Shown here piece by piece: positions 1-6,320 of a stretch of DNA of 10,257 bases. The notes under the pieces were generated by a model. The model worked only from the letters and a program-made list of their open reading frames with translations. It was not told the origin of the DNA and searched no databases. The first letter of the stretch is position 1; every line of letters starts with the position of its first letter. Position numbers and translations under genes: made by a program. Location: assembly GCA_016928975.1 (NCBI GenBank), contig JAFGJR010000264.1:1-10257 (forward strand), read 5' to 3'. This DNA is from Sedimentisphaerales bacterium. Its GTDB lineage: Bacteria; Planctomycetota; Phycisphaerae; Sedimentisphaerales; SG8-4.

Positions 1-942
1 CACGACCTCTACCTGCAGTTCGACGGCACGAGCGACGAGGCCTACCTGCACACGCGCAACCGCCCGCTCTGGGGCCTCAAGCAGAAGGTCATCGAGAACG
101 TCAGCAAGACCGACATGAAGATCGTCTTCGTGCCGACGATCATCAAAGGCATCAACGACGACCAGGTCGGGCCCATCACCGAGTACGCCCTGGCCAACGT
201 CAACACGGTGGCCGGCATCTCGTTCCAGCCCGTGGCCTTCTGCGGACGCATCAGTACGGCCGAGCGGCTGGCCCAGCGCTACACCCTGACCGATATGGCC
301 CACGACATCAGCCGCCAGACGGGCATCTCGGACCCGTACCGCGACTTCTTCCCGCTGTCGTGCGTGCAGCCGTTCACGCGGCTGGTTAACGCCTTGCGCG
401 ACGAGCCGACGATCAACATGACCTGCCACCCGCACTGCTCGCTGGGCACCTACCTGTTCGTCGGCACCGACGGCAAGGCCGTGCCCATGCCGGCGTTCAT
501 CGACCTGCCGAACTTCCTGGCCGACATGAACCGCCTGAGCACCAAGGCCGAGCGCGGCGGCAGCCGGCTGCTGGCCAAGGCCTCGGTGTTCCAGAAGTTG
601 CACAAGCACTGGCGCGGCAAGAACGCCCCGGCGGGCATGGGCTTTGCGGACCTGCTCCACACGCTCAACGGCATGATCGACAAGAAGGTCGGTCGCGGCG
701 AGGGCGGCAAGAAGACCTTCCGCACGCTGATGGTCGCGGGCATGCACTTCATGGACGGTTACAACTACGAGGTCGACCGCGCCCGGCGCTGCGTCATCCA
801 CTACTCCACGCCCGACAAGCGTCTCTACTCCTTCTGCACCTACAACGCCGGTCCCGTCTACCGCGAGGCGACCGAGCAGCGCTACGCCATGACGCCGCAA
901 GAGTACAGGCAACGGGAGAAGGGCAATGGAGACACCCGCTGA
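1..942 (+). CDS. Radical SAM protein of the Tes / MJ0619 type, 5'-truncated by the window edge
   Basis: The reading frame is open from base 1, so only the last 313 residues are present and the radical SAM CxxxCxxC motif would lie upstream. What remains resembles Tes (archaeal tetraether lipid synthase) and MJ0619 (pterin methylation in methanopterin synthesis). The TIM-barrel segment contains LQFDGTSDEAY, VFVPTIIKGINDDQ and GISFQPVAFCGRIS. A Cys-rich stretch CHPHCSLGTYLF (C142, C146) follows, and the C-terminus has RRCVIHYSTPDKR with C264 and C279. The family carries extra Fe-S clusters, and these cysteines are candidate ligands. Known members act on lipid chains or on a pterin; which applies here cannot be told from this fragment. 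The 3' end overlaps the next gene by 17 bases, suggesting co-transcription. The family call is fairly sure; the substrate is not. Confidence 0.85.
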   Translation, partial: HDLYLQFDGTSDEAYLHTRNRPLWGLKQKVIENVSKTDMKIVFVPTIIKGINDDQVGPITEYALANVNTVAGISFQPVAFCGRISTAERLAQRYTLTDMAHDISRQTGISDPYRDFFPLSCVQPFTRLVNALRDEPTINMTCHPHCSLGTYLFVGTDGKAVPMPAFIDLPNFLADMNRLSTKAERGGSRLLAKASVFQKLHKHWRGKNAPAGMGFADLLHTLNGMIDKKVGRGEGGKKTFRTLMVAGMHFMDGYNYEVDRARRCVIHYSTPDKRLYSFCTYNAGPVYREATEQRYAMTPQEYRQREKGNGDTR

Positions 943-1333
943 TCGTGCTGCCGCCGTACCGCCGTCCAGTGAACCCCTGAGCCCGCCTATCAGGATTGTA
1001 CCGCCGTCGATGGCCTCTCCGGCGCCGGGGCGTCCTGTGCCTCCGATGCCGCCCGCGCCGACGGCGGACGGCGGACAGGACCCGGCCGTGCGACTCCTGA
1101 TCCCTGTGGGACGATGTCCGTTGGCCATTGCCGCCGGATACCTTGGCCTGCTGAGTCTCTTTCCTCTGATGGGCGGCGTGGCGGCGCCGTTCGGGCTGGG
1201 CCTTGCGGTGATCGCTCACCGTCAGATCAGAGGAGACGCCAAGCTCCACGGCATGGGACGAGTCATCTTCGCCTACATTGCCTGCAGCCTGAGCCTCATC
1301 GGCCATCTCATATGGCTGTTCGCCGCACTCTGA
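926..1333 (+). CDS. Small two-helix membrane protein, DUF4190-like
   Basis: This 135-residue protein has a Pro/Ala-rich, probably disordered N-terminus (residues 1-55) and two hydrophobic segments, about 66-97 and 111-133. The linker HRQIRGDAKLHGMGR between them fits the DUF4190 pattern: a Gly/Leu-rich helix, then A-x-RQI, a polar hinge with a Gly-rich turn, and a second helix. Such proteins are usually small inner-membrane proteins of unknown function, often with Pro-rich tails. The ATG at 926 lies inside the end of the radical SAM gene and has a purine-rich SD (GGGAGAAGGG, 914-923), which supports translational coupling. No catalytic residues are visible. The family is inferred from pattern alone. 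Confidence 0.7.
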   Translation: METPADRAAAVPPSSEPLSPPIRIVPPSMASPAPGRPVPPMPPAPTADGGQDPAVRLLIPVGRCPLAIAAGYLGLLSLFPLMGGVAAPFGLGLAVIAHRQIRGDAKLHGMGRVIFAYIACSLSLIGHLIWLFAAL

Positions 1334-1568
1334 GGGCCCGTCGAATTGCGAGGTGGCCATTCGTTGTCGGACGCGACCGTGCCAACACCCGACGAAGGCA
1401 ACACGGCAGGCGTCTCCGTTCTCGGGGCAGGCGGCTTTCTCCTTTGGGCTAGGATCGTCCAGGCGGGAGTTTCTTGAGGCACGGCCGGCCCCGATATGGT
1501 ACCCTTCCTCGACTGGATCAAGTCCATAGTCGGCGAACCATCGGATTCCTACTGAAAGGGTGCGGCAC
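1334..1568. other. Intergenic spacer without a convincing gene
   Basis: This 235-base spacer separates the DUF4190-like gene from the lipoprotein gene. Frames crossing it on either strand lack a credible start and SD and look like shadows. A weak promoter-like pair, TTGAGG at 1474-1479 and TATGGT at 1495-1500, is present but its 15-base spacing is poor. No strong terminator hairpin was found. The lipoprotein gene probably has its own promoter here, but the sequence does not fix it. Confidence 0.4.
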
Positions 1569-2285
1569 ATGACAGGACGTTACTGGCTCATCGGGGCGGT
1601 TCTGGCGGCGATGCTCATGGCCGGCGGATGCGAAAGCTTCAAGGACGCAAACGGCAAGGCGGTCAGTTTCCAGGCCTACGACTCGGTGCGACTGGAGCGG
1701 GTGAGCATCGATCCGACCGCGCCTCAGCCGCAGATTCGCGACCTGACCGAAGGGTTTCTGCAGTACAACCTGCTCGTCAGCGACCTCTGGCTGCGAGGTG
1801 ACGACTGGAATCCCGACGCGTTTGCCCGTTACCTGGAAGAGTTCGTGACCACCTCCGGCACGCACGAAGGCGAGGAAATGAAGCCCGCCATGACCCAGGA
1901 GCAGTACGACAAGAGCAAAGCGGAGCGCGACGAGAAGCTGGCCCCGCACCTCGGCAAGGCCAAGGGCACGCGCCCGTTGGTCCTCCGCGTCCACATCACC
2001 AAGGTCGAGTTCCCGTCGGGCGTCGGCCAGATCGTCATGGGCAACAAGGCCGAGGTCCGGGCCACCATCACGGCTTTTGACCCCAGCAGTTCGGCGTTGA
2101 TCGGCACGGCCGAGATCAAGGCCATCCAGGGCATCCCGGGCGTGCCCCTGTTGCCGTACTCCATGGCCACGCGGGCCGCACTGAATGCCGTGTTCGATCA
2201 GTACACGCGAAAGCACGTCATGGAACTGGCCCAGAACCTGAGTCGCGAGATCGCCGAGAAGCTGGCCGAGGCGAAGAAGAAGTAG
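1569..2285 (+). CDS. Predicted lipoprotein of unknown function
   Basis: The 238-residue product begins with a basic-hydrophobic signal segment (residues 4-18) ending in LMAGGC, a lipobox-like site with Cys21 as the likely lipidated residue. It should be anchored to a membrane facing the periplasm. The mature part is mixed alpha/beta; VRATITAFDPSSSALIGTA followed by a Gly-rich turn loosely recalls DUF4410-type lipoproteins, but the match is weak. The C-terminus (about 210-238) is a charged helix rich in Glu and Lys. I chose ATG at 1569 because GAAAGGG (1554-1560) sits 8 bases upstream; a GTG at 1560 would overlap that SD. The next gene starts 51 bases downstream on the same strand, so the two may share a transcript. 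No function is assigned. Confidence 0.7.
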   Translation: MTGRYWLIGAVLAAMLMAGGCESFKDANGKAVSFQAYDSVRLERVSIDPTAPQPQIRDLTEGFLQYNLLVSDLWLRGDDWNPDAFARYLEEFVTTSGTHEGEEMKPAMTQEQYDKSKAERDEKLAPHLGKAKGTRPLVLRVHITKVEFPSGVGQIVMGNKAEVRATITAFDPSSSALIGTAEIKAIQGIPGVPLLPYSMATRAALNAVFDQYTRKHVMELAQNLSREIAEKLAEAKKK

Positions 2286-2298
2286 CAGCCAGGGCCGG

Positions 2299-2316
2299 GG
2301 ACTTGCCGTCAAGTCC
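2299..2316 (+). other. Small hairpin between lipoprotein gene and next gene
   Basis: GGACTT (2299-2304) and AAGTCC (2311-2316) form a perfect 6-bp stem with a 6-base loop. Outside it, CCAGG (2289-2293) can pair with CCTGG (2322-2326), which overlaps the SD region (CTGGAGGG, 2323-2330) of the following gene. There is no T-run, so a terminator is unlikely. It could modulate translation, or be chance in GC-rich DNA. Confidence 0.3.
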
Positions 2317-2336
2317 GTGAGCCTGGAGGGCATCAC

Positions 2337-3173
2337 GTGGGCAATTCGGCTTCCGCCGCGGCGTCTGTTTGCCCGCTCTCGTCCGACGAGGTCCTCAGCA
2401 TCGTCACGCACCTGCTCCAGAGGCACGGCCGTTGTCCGCCCGGACTCACGGGCGAGTCAACCATCAAGTCCGCGTTTGGCCTCGCAAGGCCGTGGCTCCT
2501 TCTTCCCGGGAATCGACAGGAATGCCTGGGGGAGATCTGCGGCTGGCTCAATGAGTTCTTCGGCATCGCGATTTCCCAGGACGAGTATGATGCCGCACTG
2601 TACCCTGTCGGCGAGCGGACGCTTGGCGAATTCTGTGACCTGATTGCCACGCAGGGCACCGCGCCGCTCATCGATCCTCCCACGCCCAAACGTGTCTTCG
2701 AGGTGTTGCACCACTTGTTGGCCGACGCAGGGGCAGACGTGACTCTGCTGACGCCTTCAACCGACCTGTCCAGCTACGTGAGCAGACATTGGGTAGCTCT
2801 GGACAGGATCCTGCTGAGGATCACGGCAGGAAGGGTGCCGCCCATGACCCTGAAACCCTCTCCAGCGGTCAGGGCGTTCAACGGCTGGATGGGCAAGGGC
2901 TTCATCGGTTCATGGATTCTGGCCGCAGGGTGCCTCCTTGCGGGGATGGCCGACGTGTCTTTCGCCGTCCCCTGGCTGTTCATCGTGTTCTGCGGCTTGG
3001 GCGTCCTGTGCCTTGTCTCTATGATAGCAGTCGGGATACTCGCCAAGTTCCTGGGATGGGTGACCGTGCAGCCGGAGAACTTGCTCACGTTCGACGACCT
3101 CTGCCGCTACCTTGCTGCACACCTTCCAGCGGGGACACCTGATGATCCCCCCCCCAGACCCCCTGAGGACTAG
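2337..3173 (+). CDS. Unknown protein with two membrane segments and carrier-protein-like flanks
   Basis: This 278-residue protein starts at GTG 2337, with CTGGAGGG ending 6 bases upstream. Residues 1-180 are soluble. Two hydrophobic segments (about 188-204 and 210-238) form a hairpin in the membrane, and a short tail follows. Residues 71-106 (FFGIAIS ... RTLGEFCDLIA) resemble the last helices of acyl carrier protein and DUF1493-like folds, where an acidic sequence leads to 'T-hydrophobic-G/D-D-hydrophobic' and a helix. The post-membrane tail (LLTFDDLCRYLAAHL, 249-263) echoes the same helix. No phosphopantetheine-type DSL serine is seen, so it should not carry acyl groups by that route. The C-terminus is Pro-rich after a run of C. 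The TAG stop falls on the edge of the palindromic element, so the original C-terminus may have been slightly longer. Function unknown. Confidence 0.65.
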   Translation: MGNSASAAASVCPLSSDEVLSIVTHLLQRHGRCPPGLTGESTIKSAFGLARPWLLLPGNRQECLGEICGWLNEFFGIAISQDEYDAALYPVGERTLGEFCDLIATQGTAPLIDPPTPKRVFEVLHHLLADAGADVTLLTPSTDLSSYVSRHWVALDRILLRITAGRVPPMTLKPSPAVRAFNGWMGKGFIGSWILAAGCLLAGMADVSFAVPWLFIVFCGLGVLCLVSMIAVGILAKFLGWVTVQPENLLTFDDLCRYLAAHLPAGTPDDPPPRPPED

Positions 3174-3328
3174 GTTCTGTCTGAAAACCGTGGCATGGGC
3201 ATCTTGCCCATGCGTCCCAGGGGCGTCTCGCCCGTGGCAAGCGGTCCAAACCCAGGGGCAAGATGCCCCTGGGACGCATGGGCGGGACGCCCATGCCACG
3301 GTACGAAGCCGTTTTCAGACAAAGCCTA
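3171..3328. mobile_element. MITE-like palindromic element with terminal inverted repeats and TA ends
   Basis: Terminal inverted repeats lie at 3173-3188 and 3311-3326 (14 of 16 matches, including a perfect 11-bp TGTCTGAAAAC / GTTTTCAGACA). Both ends abut TA (3171-3172 and 3327-3328), as expected for a TA target duplication. Inside, 3189-3224 pairs with 3265-3300 at 33 of 36 positions, and three smaller perfect hairpins are nested within: 3193-3213, 3251-3273 and 3276-3296. There is no transposase, so it would be non-autonomous. Translating through it gives 'GRDAHAT'-like peptides, familiar as false proteins from hairpin repeats in Planctomycetota and relatives. It lies between two convergent genes and could also act as a two-way terminator. 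The mobile-element call is an inference from structure. Confidence 0.65.
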
Positions 3329-4315
3329 TTGGTCCTGCTGATCCGGAGAAGGGGAGGGCCCCACGTCGGCCCCCGCTGACTGCAAGTAGGTCGCAAGATT
3401 CACCTTGCGATTCTGGAGCCCGAGCTTGCGACGGATGTTTTCCCGGTGACGCCGTACCGTGGCCGGGGAAATGCAGCGAATGCCGGCGATCTCCTTCGTG
3501 GATAGACCGTTGCGGATCATCGTGCTGATGACCACCTCCACAGGCGACAGTTCAACGTGATTGCGGCACATCTCGCTCAGGAACGAATCGGCAACCTGGT
3601 TCAGATTCTGCCGCAACAGCGTCACATAGGACCGCAGTTGCCCGGAAACACGCAACTCCAGTTCGAAGACAATCGGCATGACGATCTTCTGGATATTGGT
3701 CAGAATCGCCGACCGCACGTCGCGTTTCTCGTCCTCTAACTGGCTCATCACTCGGCGCAGGGCGATGTTGGTCTCCTGAAGGGCGCGATGCTCGCACTCC
3801 AGCGCCGCATGGGCCTCCCGGAGGTCTGTCTCGCGTTGCATGTGCTCGAGCGCTCGTGAAACGCGATCGGCGACCGCGTTGATCAACGCGTATTCCTCAT
3901 CCAGGAAGGGGGCGTCGGCGGAGACAGATTTCAGTTCGCGATAGAACACCTCAACGGCTCCCGCCACCTGACCATCGACGCGGATGTCGCTGCCTATCGA
4001 GAAAGGACTTTCCCGGAAGTCTGCGCTGACGTACTCGTCCTCGCCCCGGCGAACCCTGGCACAGGCGTGCTCGGGGACGAGAAAGCTTGCAGGCAGGGAG
4101 TCTGCGACGGCCTGTAGAAACCGACTGGCCGAGGGGAAGTGCTTCTCCCTGAGACGAGCGATCGTGTACATGCAGGCGAGTTCCTTCATCCGCTCTCGCA
4201 GGTCCAGACGCAACTTGTCGTGCGAGGAATCGGTCTGTCCGGGGGCCTCCAACTCTGCGATTCGCTGCCGCAAAGCAGCATTCTCCTCGATGAGTTGTGC
4301 CTTGGTCCGTGTCAT
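3326..4315 (-). CDS. GAF-like / LuxR-type transcriptional regulator
   Basis: This 329-residue protein begins with a short coiled coil (residues 4-24, KAQLIEENAALRQRIAELE), the kind of leader often seen before sensor domains. A GAF-like sensor domain follows at about 62-158 (FLQAVADSLPASF, CARVRRGEDEY, DIRVDGQVAGAVEVFY, LINAVADRVSRALEHM). A long helical linker spans 160-210, then a helical segment 211-250. The C-terminal LuxR/GerE helix-turn-helix is at 255-312: LSPVEVVISTMIRNGLSTKEIA, then ISPATVRRHRENIRRKLGL. There is no receiver or kinase domain, so it probably senses a ligand directly or through partners; the ligand is unknown. ATG 4315 is preceded by AGGAGG with 9-base spacing. It is divergent from the short gene and gdhA, and is the likely local regulator. 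Its TAG stop lies at the palindromic element's edge. Confidence 0.85.
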   Translation of the reverse strand: MTRTKAQLIEENAALRQRIAELEAPGQTDSSHDKLRLDLRERMKELACMYTIARLREKHFPSASRFLQAVADSLPASFLVPEHACARVRRGEDEYVSADFRESPFSIGSDIRVDGQVAGAVEVFYRELKSVSADAPFLDEEYALINAVADRVSRALEHMQRETDLREAHAALECEHRALQETNIALRRVMSQLEDEKRDVRSAILTNIQKIVMPIVFELELRVSGQLRSYVTLLRQNLNQVADSFLSEMCRNHVELSPVEVVISTMIRNGLSTKEIAGIRCISPATVRRHRENIRRKLGLQNRKVNLATYLQSAGADVGPSPSPDQQDQ

Positions 4316-4346
4316 GTGGTCGCGCCTCCTGCCAGAAGCATGGTAA

Positions 4347-4382
4347 GGATTGGATCATACGACAATCTGCTGTGACTGTCAA
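4347..4382 (-). promoter_or_regulatory. Near-consensus sigma-70-type promoter of the regulator gene
   Basis: On the minus strand, TTGACA (4382-4377) and TATGAT (4359-4354) are separated by exactly 17 bases: a perfect -35 and a 5/6 -10. Transcription would start near 4347, giving a leader of about 30 bases before the ATG at 4315. The direct repeats lie just upstream of this -35, where a regulator could act on both directions. Confidence 0.7.
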
Positions 4383-4392
4383 TGGGTAGTAG

Positions 4393-4456
4393 GTGGGCAA
4401 TCTATGTGCACTATGCGACCTAGTATGAGTGGGTGATCTATGGGTGGTATATGCGA
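4393..4456. repeat. Imperfect direct repeat pair, candidate operator
   Basis: GTGGGCAATCTATG (4393-4406) and GTGGGTGATCTATG (4429-4442) match at 12 of 14 positions with 36-bp spacing. Each is followed by TATGCGA (4412-4418 and 4450-4456), so the repeat covers most of a longer unit. They sit in the shared upstream region of the regulator and the short gene-gdhA unit, in sequence less GC-rich than its surroundings. Binding by the LuxR-type regulator is an inference. Confidence 0.5.
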
Positions 4457-4474
4457 TTTGCACTCCAGAAAACT

Positions 4475-4497
4475 GAAGTAGACTTCCAGAGTATGCT
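4475..4497 (+). promoter_or_regulatory. Weak candidate promoter of the short gene-gdhA unit
   Basis: TATGCT (4492-4497) is a possible -10 element; the sequence 17 bases upstream does not resemble a good -35. A 12-bp palindrome, GAAGTAGACTTC (4475-4486), lies immediately upstream of the -10. A weak -35 with repeats further upstream would suit an activator-dependent promoter, but this is speculative. Confidence 0.25.
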
Positions 4498-4538
4498 TGT
4501 GCCCGGTTGACACGAACAAGGTCAGGAGACCGCGTCAC

Positions 4539-4844
4539 ATGGTCAGCAGGATCGAGTGGGACGATTTTCTGCCTCATGCGTGCGACAGTGATGAGGCTGC
4601 AGAATGTCGACAGCAGGCCAGGCACCGTTTGAAGGTCGCATTGAGCATCAATGAAGATGCGCTGCGGGCCTGGGCATCGGTCTGGGATGAGATGAAGCCC
4701 ATGGTGACGCCGGGCGGCATGATCGACACAAAGGTTGCCGAGGGGTTTGTGCCTGCCTGTGGCTGGCCTGAGTTTCTTGAAAAATTGTGGTTGCTGAAGC
4801 ACTATCTGGACTACACCCGCCGCATGTGCACGGAACGTGCTTGA
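4539..4844 (+). CDS. Small unknown protein encoded directly upstream of gdhA
   Basis: The 101-residue product is not recognised. ATG 4539 has AGGAGA (4524-4529) at 9-base spacing, which favours it over an in-frame TTG at 4497. The protein is soluble and mostly helical by composition, with several Trp and Cys residues (IEWDDFLPHACDSDE near the start, CGWPEFLEKLWLLKHYLDY at about 72-90). It has no signal peptide, no membrane segment and no helix-turn-helix that I can see. It ends 51 bases before gdhA on the same strand and starts opposite the LuxR-type regulator, so it is probably co-transcribed with gdhA. A role in modulating glutamate dehydrogenase or nitrogen metabolism is suggested only by position. 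Confidence 0.65.
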   Translation: MVSRIEWDDFLPHACDSDEAAECRQQARHRLKVALSINEDALRAWASVWDEMKPMVTPGGMIDTKVAEGFVPACGWPEFLEKLWLLKHYLDYTRRMCTERA

Positions 4845-4895
4845 AGGCTCACGCGAGCTGAAATGGAATAGCGGACCTATGGGAGGACGTGACTC

Positions 4896-6275
4896 TTGGA
4901 CCTGCAAATCGAGAACGGTGTGTCATCTGCCGAAGAGCGTTCGCTTGTCGAGTTGTTCATGGCGGGCGTTGTTGCCTCCTCGCCCGGCGAAAACGAATTT
5001 CATCAGGCCGTGCGTGAGTTGGCTCGATCGGTCATGCCGGTTGTCGTGGCCAGAAAGGCCTACACCGAAGCCCGGGTGCTGGAGCGCCTGGTGGTGCCGG
5101 ATCGCGTCATCGTCTTTCGTGTCACGTGGGTGGACGACGACGGCCAGGTACAGATCAATCGGGGCTACCGGGTGCAGATGTCGAACGTGATCGGCCCCTA
5201 CAAGGGGGGATTGCGGTTCCATCCGTCAGTCAACCTGAGCGTCCTGAAGTTCCTGGCCTTCGAGCAGATCTTCAAGAACAGCCTGACCACGCTGCCGATG
5301 GGCGGCGCCAAGGGGGGCTCGGACTTCAACCCGCGTGGGCGAAGCGACGGCGAAGTGATGCGCTTCTGCCAGGCGTTCATGAATGAGTTGTATCGCCACA
5401 TCGGGCCGGACGTCGACGTCCCGGCAGGAGACATCGGCGTGGGCGGTCGCGAGATCGGATATCTCTTCGGTCAGTACCGCAGGCTGAGCAACCGCTTTGG
5501 CGGCGTGCTGACGGGCAAGGGCCTGAACTGGGGCGGCTCGCGTCTGCGGCCGGAGGCCACGGGGTACGGGGCGGTCTACTTCGCGCAGGAGATGCTGGCC
5601 ACGCGCGGCGAGGGAATCGAGGGCAAGACCGCCACGGTGTCCGGCTCGGGCAACGTTGCCCAGTATACGGTTGAGAAGCTCAACGAGCTTGGATCCAAGG
5701 CCATCACACTGTCGGACTCGGGCGGAACAATTGTAGACCGCGACGGGATTACTGCCGAGAAACTGGCCTGGGTGATGGAACTGAAGAACGTGCGTCGTGG
5801 ACGTATCGGGGAGTATGCCGATCATTTCAAGGGCTCCACGTATTTGGCCAACCAGCGACCATGGTCCGTACCGTGCGACCTGGCGTTTCCGTCAGCAACT
5901 CAGAATGAGGTCGATGGCGACGACGCACAGGCCCTTATCGCCAATGGCTGTATCTGCGTGAGCGAGGGCGCCAACATGCCGTCCACGCCGGAGGCTATCG
6001 ACGTCTTCCACGGCGCGAGGATTCTGTACGGTCCGGGCAAGGCCGCCAACGCCGGAGGCGTGGCCGTATCGGGACTGGAAATGACGCAGAACGGCGGCTG
6101 CATGAGGCGAGGTCGCGACGAGGTCGATGGCCAACTTCAGAGAATCATGAAGTCTATTCATGCCAACTGCGTAGAGCATGGACGCGAAGACGATTCGTTT
6201 GTCGACTACCTCAAGGGAGCTAATGTCGCCGGCTTCATCAAGGTGGCCGATGCTATTGTCGACCAAGGCGTCTAG
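4896..6275 (+). CDS. gdhA: NADP-type glutamate dehydrogenase
   Basis: This enzyme interconverts 2-oxoglutarate plus ammonium and L-glutamate in the cytoplasm. The 459-residue length is close to that of hexameric E. coli-type GdhA. Substrate-binding motifs are PYKGGLRFHPSVN (K103) and LPMGGAKGGSDF (K139, the expected catalytic lysine); VPAGDIGVGGREIGYLFG holds the catalytic aspartate D179. The Rossmann region has VSGSGNVAQYTVEKL (248-262) followed by SDSGG (273-277), as in NADP-preferring members. APGKAANAGG-like (380-388) and SGLEMTQN motifs and the end GANVAGFIKVADAI are typical. The start is TTG 4896, supported by GGGAGG (4881-4886) at 9-base spacing; no in-frame ATG upstream works because of a TAG at 4869-4871. 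It follows the short unknown gene and ends in a strong hairpin. NADP preference is inferred by similarity. Confidence 0.96.
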   Translation: MDLQIENGVSSAEERSLVELFMAGVVASSPGENEFHQAVRELARSVMPVVVARKAYTEARVLERLVVPDRVIVFRVTWVDDDGQVQINRGYRVQMSNVIGPYKGGLRFHPSVNLSVLKFLAFEQIFKNSLTTLPMGGAKGGSDFNPRGRSDGEVMRFCQAFMNELYRHIGPDVDVPAGDIGVGGREIGYLFGQYRRLSNRFGGVLTGKGLNWGGSRLRPEATGYGAVYFAQEMLATRGEGIEGKTATVSGSGNVAQYTVEKLNELGSKAITLSDSGGTIVDRDGITAEKLAWVMELKNVRRGRIGEYADHFKGSTYLANQRPWSVPCDLAFPSATQNEVDGDDAQALIANGCICVSEGANMPSTPEAIDVFHGARILYGPGKAANAGGVAVSGLEMTQNGGCMRRGRDEVDGQLQRIMKSIHANCVEHGREDDSFVDYLKGANVAGFIKVADAIVDQGV

Positions 6276-6293
6276 AACCCCGGGAGACGCCGG

Positions 6294-6320
6294 CGGGCGC
6301 CGCCTCCTGGGTGGCGCCCG
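6294..6320 (+). terminator. Strong GC hairpin after gdhA
   Basis: Two 11-base arms (6294-6304 and 6310-6320) pair with a single G-U wobble around a 5-base loop (TCCTG), 18 bases after the gdhA stop codon. There is no clear T-run, so it may be a weak intrinsic terminator or an mRNA 3'-end stabiliser rather than a classical one. Confidence 0.6.

Noticed and set aside
1518..2426. Long minus-strand open frame (302 codons) opposite the lipoprotein
   Set aside because: Its product is a His/Arg/Leu/Gly-rich shadow of the lipoprotein gene and it lacks a convincing SD. The plus-strand frame has a signal peptide, lipobox and SD.
3171..3328. CRISPR array
   Set aside because: The repeated units are inverted and nested rather than direct repeats separated by unique spacers, and no cas gene is present.
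3112..3528. Open frames crossing the palindromic element, giving 'GRDAHAT'-like peptides
   Set aside because: These come from translating hairpin repeats and are a known source of false protein calls.
4445..4463. Sigma-54-like site (TGG ... TTGCAC) upstream of the short gene
   Set aside because: The distance between the GG and GC elements is two bases too long for a -24/-12 promoter.
4497..4538. TTG 4497 as the start of the short gene
   Set aside because: No SD precedes it, whereas ATG 4539 has AGGAGA at good spacing.
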